Notes under the pieces: generated by a model
What the model saw: only the letters and a program-made list of their open reading frames with translations
What the model was told of the DNA's origin: nothing
Database searches by the model: none
Translations under genes and position numbers: made by a program
Part shown: piece by piece, positions 59,255-64,000 of the stretch
How positions within the stretch are numbered: the first letter of the stretch is position 1
Layout: every line of letters begins with the position of its first letter
Source: JAKAWQ01 sp963745975
GTDB lineage: Bacteria > Pseudomonadota > Alphaproteobacteria > Acetobacterales > Acetobacteraceae
DNA: 64,000 nt
NCBI GenBank assembly: GCA_963745975.1
Contig: CAVUZJ010000009.1
Span: 248,001 to 312,000 of the forward strand
Direction: 5' to 3'

Positions 59255-61550
59255 GGCGGCTCGAGGACCGGCGATTCCTCACAGGATCTGGCCAATTCGT
59301 CGATGACCTGAACGCGGACGAAGCGCTGCACGCGTGCGTGGTGCGCTCGCCGCACGCGCATGCGGCGATCGAGCGGATCGGGACGGACGCGGCGCGGAGT
59401 GCGGCGGGCGTTGCCGGCGTTTTCACGAGCGCTGACCTCGCGGAGCTGGGGCCGCTGCCGTGCGTGGCGAGACCAAAGACCGTGGGAACGCTGATCGTGC
59501 CGCCGCGATACGCGCTGGCGGTGGAGCGGGTGCGGCATGTCGGCGATCCGGTGGCGCTCGTGGTCGCGGAGACGGCGGAGGCGGCGCGCGACGCGGCGGA
59601 GCTGATCGAAGTCGATTACCGCGTGCTGCCCTCGGTGGTGGATGGGCGGGCGGCGCTCGCGGCGGGTGCCGCTACGGTGTGGGACGAGGCGCCGGGCAAT
59701 CTCGCGTTCACGTTCCGCGCGGGCGATGCGGAGGCGACGGCGGCGGCGATGAAGCGGGCGGCGCATGTGAGCAGCCTCGCGCTCGTCAACAATCGTGTCG
59801 TCGTCGCACCGATCGAGCCGCGGGCGGGGATCGCGCGCCACGAGGCCGGGAGCGACACGATGCGGCTCACGCTCACGGGCCAGGGCGTGCAGGGGATCAG
59901 GCGCGAGCTGGCGGAGGACGTGTTCCGCGTGCCGCTGGAGCGGATCCAGCTGCGCGCGCCCGATGTCGGCGGCGGGTTCGGGATGAAGAATTTTCTTTAT
60001 CCGGAGTGGGTTCTGCTTCTGTGGGCGGCGCGGCGGCTCGGGCGGGCGGTGAAGTGGGTTGCCGAGAGGACGGAGGATTTCCTCTCGGATACGCAAGGAA
60101 GGGACGCTTCGACGCGGGCGCGGCTCGCGCTCGACGCGGAGGGAAAGTTCCTGGCGCTCGAGGTGGAGACGGTGGCCAATCTCGGGGCCTATCTCTCGTC
60201 CTACGGGCCTGGGATCGCGACCAACATGACGGCGATGGGCGGGGTTTATGCGATTCCGGCGATGGCGGCGGAGGTGCGCGGGGCCTTCACCAACACGGTG
60301 CCGGTGGATGCCTATCGCGGGGCGGGCAAGCCCGAGGCGAACTACCTGATCGAGCGGCTGATCGAGCTTGCGGCGCGCGAGACCGGGCGGGATGCGGTTT
60401 TGTTGCGGAAGAAGAACATCGTCAATTCGTTTCCCTATCGGAACGCGGCGGGGACGCTGATCGACGATGGGCGGTTCGCGGCGAATTTGGAGGCGGCGAC
60501 GGCGCGGGCGGACTATGCGGGGTTCGGCGAGAGGCGGGCGCGCGCGGCGGGCCGAGGGGCGGCTTCGGGGGATCGGCGTCGGCTGCTATCTCGAGACGGC
60601 GCGCGGGGCGGTTGACGAGAACGCGGCGATCCGGTTCGCGGGCGATGGCGCGGTGGAGCTGCTGCTCGGGACGCAATCGAACGGGCAAGGGCACGAGACG
60701 AGCTTTCCCGAGATTGCGGCGGAGCTGCTCGGGCTGAGCGTGAAGAAATTCCGGCTGGTGCAGGCGGATACGGAGCGCGTGCCGGAAGGGAACGGGCATG
60801 GCGGGGCGCGCTCGATGCACATGGGCGGGGCGGCGCTGGTGCGCGCGGCCAAGCAGGTGATCGGCAAGGGGAAGCGGATCGCGGCGCATCTTTTGCAGGC
60901 GGCACCTGAGGAAATCCGGTTCACGGGCGGGCGGTTCCACCGCGCGGGCGACGATGCGGGCGGGATCGATCTGCTGGCGCTCGCGGCGGCGGCGCGCGAT
61001 GCGGCCAACCTGCCGGCGGGAACGGAGCCCGGGATCGACGGGTTCGCGCTCAACCATTGCGAGACCTTCACGTTTCCGAGCGGATGCCATGTGGCGGAAG
61101 TGGAGATCGATCCGGAGACCGGGCGCGTGGCGCTGCGTGCGATATGTTTCGGTGGATGATTTCGGGCGGCTCATCAATCCGATGATCACGGCGGGGCAGT
61201 TGCAGGGCGGGGTTGCGCAGGGGATCGGGCAGGCGATGCTCGAGCGGACGGTGTACGAGGAGGAGTCGGGGCAGCTTCTGAGCGCCTCGCTGCTCGATTA
61301 CGCGCTGCCGCGAAGCGACGATCTGCCTGCGTTCGAGACGGTGCTCGTGGAGCTGCCGAGCAAGGCCAACCCGCTCGGCGTGAAGGGCTCCGGACAGGCC
61401 GGGTGCATGGCGGCGCCGCAGACGGTGATGGCGGCGATTCTCGATGCGCTGGCGCCGCTGGGCGTGCGCGAGCTCGACATGCCGGGGACGTCGGAGGAGA
61501 TCTGGCGGGCGATCAGAGTGGATGGCGCTGCCCGATCCCGACCAATGTAA
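59221..61550 (+). pseudogene. Xanthine dehydrogenase-family molybdopterin-binding subunit with two frameshifts
   Basis: Three successive frames together encode a complete large subunit of about 775 residues. Frame one (59221 to about 60540) has VRRLEDRRFLTGSGQFVDD, APDVGGGFGMKN and DAYRGAGKPEANYLIERL. Frame two (about 60545 to 61138) has EGRLRGIGVGCYLETA, GTQSNGQGHETSF and GNGHGGARSM. Frame three (about 61140 to 61550) has YVSVDDFGRLINPM, GGVAQGIGQAMLE and ANPLGVKGSGQAG. Both shifts are cured by removing one base each. The usual active-site glutamate (GxGEAG) is glutamine here (GSGQAG). No FAD or iron-sulfur subunits are next to it. The final residues after EEIWRAIR differ from the family and may be truncated. 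Confidence 0.85.
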
Positions 61551-61717
61551 CCCATTCCGGACGCTCAATGAAACACCCCGGACCACAGATCCTCTTGTTA
61601 TGTGTCTCGCATACGGTGCCAAGCGACGATGGGGTAGCCTTTGCAAGACAAGGCACCGAAACTCCTATCCCCGTTGGGGCATGGAGGGCGCGTCCCATCG
61701 CGGAAGCGACCGCCGTT

Positions 61718-62284
61718 TTAGCTCGACGCAGCCTGAAAGGCCCAGTCTCCGTTTGCGTCGCGGCATACGTTGCCCGTGTCGTCTTCGACGGGTTTATGCC
61801 CGTTCAGGTAGTAGCTAGCAGAGACCGGGCGACAGATCTCATTGGTCTGCTCGTTGGTGTACGCTGCTGCTGTCGGCACGTAATACCCAGAGCTCCCCGT
61901 GCTTGGATCTGACCATGGTATCCTCTGTCCGACGGGTGCGTTCTCGATATTCTGTAGGGCGACGCGCGCGGCGGCACAATCCTTCGCGTCGACATTGTGC
62001 CCAATGGCACCGCCGACCAACAGGCCGGCCAGAAGCCCCGCTCCCGCTCCGATGAGGGCGGCCGTTCCACTATGGCCGGCCAACCCGCCGATCGCGGCAC
62101 CGCCTGCAGCGCCGGTCAGTCCGCCAATTAGCGCTCCCGACGTCGCACCTGGCCCGAAGGCCGAGCACGCATTGGCCGCTGCCTGCTGCGGACTCGCGTA
62201 GTGCTGGGCGCAACCGCCAAGTGACATCGGCACCACGAGTGAAATGCTGGCAACAAGCCGCAAGGATAACCGACGTGTTGTCAT
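61718..62284 (-). CDS. Glycine-zipper lipoprotein
   Basis: A 188-residue lipoprotein with lipobox SLGGC (Cys25). Residues about 45-97 form a glycine-zipper helix pair (GALIGGLTGAAGGAAIGGLAG and IGAGAGLLAGLLVGGAIG), a motif that inserts into or packs on membranes, as in the YMGG/Gly-zipper and SlyB-type proteins. The C-terminal part has paired cysteines (KDCAAARV, EICRPVSA, NVCRDANG) and aromatic residues. It lies 25 bases after the secreted protein gene upstream on the same strand. The GC content is clearly below that of the main window. Confidence 0.78.
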   Translation of the reverse strand: MTTRRLSLRLVASISLVVPMSLGGCAQHYASPQQAAANACSAFGPGATSGALIGGLTGAAGGAAIGGLAGHSGTAALIGAGAGLLAGLLVGGAIGHNVDAKDCAAARVALQNIENAPVGQRIPWSDPSTGSSGYYVPTAAAYTNEQTNEICRPVSASYYLNGHKPVEDDTGNVCRDANGDWAFQAASS

Positions 62285-62309
62285 CAGATCTGCCCCGAAA
62301 GAAGGTTCG

Positions 62310-63518
62310 TTATTGGGTGACTGACGCTATAACCGGGAACGTCATGGACCCGGGCACGCCGAGTGTGCCTTTCATGTGATCGACATCGTTTCCACTCAAT
62401 GTAATCGTTTCCGTGTTGCCTGTTGTTGTCAGGCCTCCATTCGTTGTCGCATGCAAATTGCACGACCGATCCCCATCGCTGCAATTCAAAGTGCCTGAAA
62501 TTGCGACGAAGCCAAGGCGGTCGATCCCGATCGTACTGTCGATCAAGTCACCGTCTGAATCTGTCATTAGTTCCATCAATCCGGTTAATTGGAGCCCATT
62601 GCGGTCCAAGCTGATCTGGTACTCGCGTGCTGCGGTCGGCACTGAGTTCGTAACACTAAGGTCCGAGCCGAAGCCGGCGATAGTCGTGTCCATAGACGAC
62701 ATGACGCTCGACCAGAGTTCGTGTACGTCGGCGAGATATGTTGGATCGCTGGCGAAATCGGACCGAATGCCAAAGAAGTAAAACACGCTATGTCTGAAAT
62801 AGGTCCCTAGCGTTTGCCCAACATTTGGTGGCTCCGGCGCTCCGTGAGCAAATACGGATCCAATTGCGCTGTTCTCGCCGCCGTCTGTGTAGACGATTGC
62901 TCGAATGGCTTGGGTCGTTTGCGAGTAGCGCGCTCCGTCTGAGGCCAGCGCTGCGATAATTTGTTTCTTCTGTGGGGAGTCGGCGCCCTCGGGGCCGTCC
63001 TTTCCTCTGCGTGTGGCCGTCATGTAGATCTTGGTTAGGGCCTGGCCGAAGCCATTCAGAAAAAAGCCTTGCTGCCTGTTGAGTCCATTTAGGGGATTGC
63101 TTGTAAAGAAATAGCTCCCCTTTGCGAGCTTCGCCTTCATGGCGGCCGTATAATCGGGCCAGCATGCGGACCACAGTTCGTTGCTTGTCCCCTGGGAAGG
63201 CGATAGCTCGACGACGGTAACCCGCTCTCCCGGCGTCAGAGTTGCTTTGAGTTTATTCGCCAGGTCCTTGGCCCAGGCAACATCGCCTGCGGCGATCGAT
63301 GTATCATCAACATAGACCACGGTTTGCCGGAACGTCTTTTGCTTGCAGAAAGACGTGTCTAAGCCAGGTGATCCAAACAGCTGCGGTGAGCTCTGGGCAA
63401 ACGCCGAGTGCGCCGGATAGCCAAGACAGAGCAGGCCGAGCAGTCCCAATAAGCTGGCGCCCACCCGTGCTCTATGCCACGCGACCGGGAAACCGAAATG
63501 AGGCTCCATGGCTCGCAT
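62310..63518 (-). CDS. Secreted protein with von Willebrand A-like features
   Basis: A 402-residue protein with an N-terminal signal (ASLLGLLGLLCLGYPAHSAFA, about residues 16-36). I cannot place it in a named family. The stretch TVVYVDDTSIA resembles the first strand and DxSxS-type metal site of von Willebrand A domains, and AIVYTDGGENS resembles the TDG strand; the order and spacing fit an A-domain of about 200 residues. A C-terminal part (about 300-400) is beta-rich with a cysteine pair (LNCSDGDRSCNL). Codon use and GC are lower than upstream genes. It begins 16 bases after the upstream gene and 25 bases before the Gly-zipper lipoprotein, so three genes probably form one transcript. Confidence 0.6.
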   Translation of the reverse strand: MRAMEPHFGFPVAWHRARVGASLLGLLGLLCLGYPAHSAFAQSSPQLFGSPGLDTSFCKQKTFRQTVVYVDDTSIAAGDVAWAKDLANKLKATLTPGERVTVVELSPSQGTSNELWSACWPDYTAAMKAKLAKGSYFFTSNPLNGLNRQQGFFLNGFGQALTKIYMTATRRGKDGPEGADSPQKKQIIAALASDGARYSQTTQAIRAIVYTDGGENSAIGSVFAHGAPEPPNVGQTLGTYFRHSVFYFFGIRSDFASDPTYLADVHELWSSVMSSMDTTIAGFGSDLSVTNSVPTAAREYQISLDRNGLQLTGLMELMTDSDGDLIDSTIGIDRLGFVAISGTLNCSDGDRSCNLHATTNGGLTTTGNTETITLSGNDVDHMKGTLGVPGSMTFPVIASVTQ

Positions 63519-63534
63519 TGGCTCCTGCCTGGAC

Positions 63535-64000
63535 TTAGGCGGGCATGAATTGCTGAATATCTACCGGCCCACAGGACAGGGCTTGATAGTCATTCATGGT
63601 AATGGGAAAGATGGCATTGTTGTCCCTCTTAAACATCGAAACCTCGCCGCTGGCGCTTGTAATCGCCGCGACAAGGCTATTCTTGATCCGGCTATGCTGG
63701 ATTATGAAATAGGTTAGCGCCCTCTCACGGAAGCCGTCCTCGTAGCGCTCGACCTGATCATGCAGGTTCGCCGCCTCTGTCAGACTCGGGGAGGCCTCAT
63801 ATTTGTGAAGCCGGTTTTCCTCTTCTTCTACCCTATCTCCATACTGGTGCGTGATCCGATCTGCCACCCTCTCGAACTCGGCACGTTTTGCAAGGTACGC
63901 GCGTTCGGAACGCTTAAAATCGATTGCCGTCTGGACATAAACTGGATCTGGGTCATGGGCGAAAAAGCTGATGAAGACGCCGACAAACCAAGCCAGGAAG
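63535..64000 (-). CDS. Membrane protein with coiled coil (5' end outside window)
   Basis: The reverse strand is open from the right edge to a stop at 63535, giving 154 residues of a longer protein. A hydrophobic stretch (FLAWFVGVFISFFA) lies at the edge of the window, followed by a charged, probably coiled-coil region (RSERAYLAKRAEFERV through EEEENRLHKYE) and a C-terminal segment with LSCGPVDIQQFMPA. A GTG inside the frame at 63867 would drop the membrane helix and is less likely. No family is recognised. It belongs to the lower-GC block with the A-domain-like protein and the lipoprotein. Confidence 0.55.
   Translation of the reverse strand, partial: FLAWFVGVFISFFAHDPDPVYVQTAIDFKRSERAYLAKRAEFERVADRITHQYGDRVEEEENRLHKYEASPSLTEAANLHDQVERYEDGFRERALTYFIIQHSRIKNSLVAAITSASGEVSMFKRDNNAIFPITMNDYQALSCGPVDIQQFMPA

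Overview
The window is GC-rich (roughly 70 percent) bacterial DNA with tightly packed operons and many four-base start/stop overlaps (ATGA, GTGA). Gene content points to an alphaproteobacterium, most likely in or near the Rhodospirillales/Acetobacteraceae. That placement rests on gene families, on abundant hairpin-rich intergenic repeats and on very high third-position GC. No rRNA or other decisive marker is present.

Layout: 0-7 kb holds housekeeping and membrane genes (a tyrosine-phosphatase-like protein, a heme N-demethylase-family protein, CDP-diacylglycerol pyrophosphatase, a TVP38 membrane protein, an MFS carrier, a metallophosphoesterase/radical-SAM fusion and an NnrU protein). 7-13 kb is a polyamine-type ABC importer with a CocE hydrolase. 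13-17 kb holds catabolic genes (amidohydrolase, DUF1932 dehydrogenase, PhyH dioxygenase, HpcH aldolase). 17-25 kb is a six-gene peptide-uptake operon (two M20 hydrolases, binding protein, two permeases, double ATPase) with a divergent GntR regulator, and inverted copies of a hairpin repeat bracket the whole unit. 25-31 kb holds a deacetylase/flavin-reductase operon and a divergent MetE-like/amidase/carboxypeptidase operon. 32-41 kb is the ATP-grasp/alpha-E/transglutaminase/DUF2126 system, a conserved group of predicted peptide-ligation genes whose product is unknown to me. 41-48.6 kb is a scarred accessory zone: an IS66 element missing one end splits an MFS gene, and there are a tRNA-Leu, a transposase scrap fused to a cupin gene, a broken antitoxin and an integrase scrap. 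48.6-61.5 kb returns to core genes (amidohydrolase, argH, dihydroorotase, asnB, ygfZ, hslO, a lipoprotein, a response regulator, ribA, a molybdenum hydroxylase). 61.5-64 kb is visibly lower in GC and holds three exported or membrane proteins of unknown role, which look recently acquired.

Five genes (a peptide permease, a response regulator, a molybdenum hydroxylase with two breaks, and an antitoxin relic) each become continuous if a single base is removed at each break. All the errors are in the same direction. This suggests either consensus errors or real decay and should be settled before any of these genes is called dead. The strongest biological leads are the ATP-grasp/alpha-E system with one intact and one degenerate ATP-grasp, the phosphoesterase/radical-SAM fusion, and the M20 protein with altered metal ligands.
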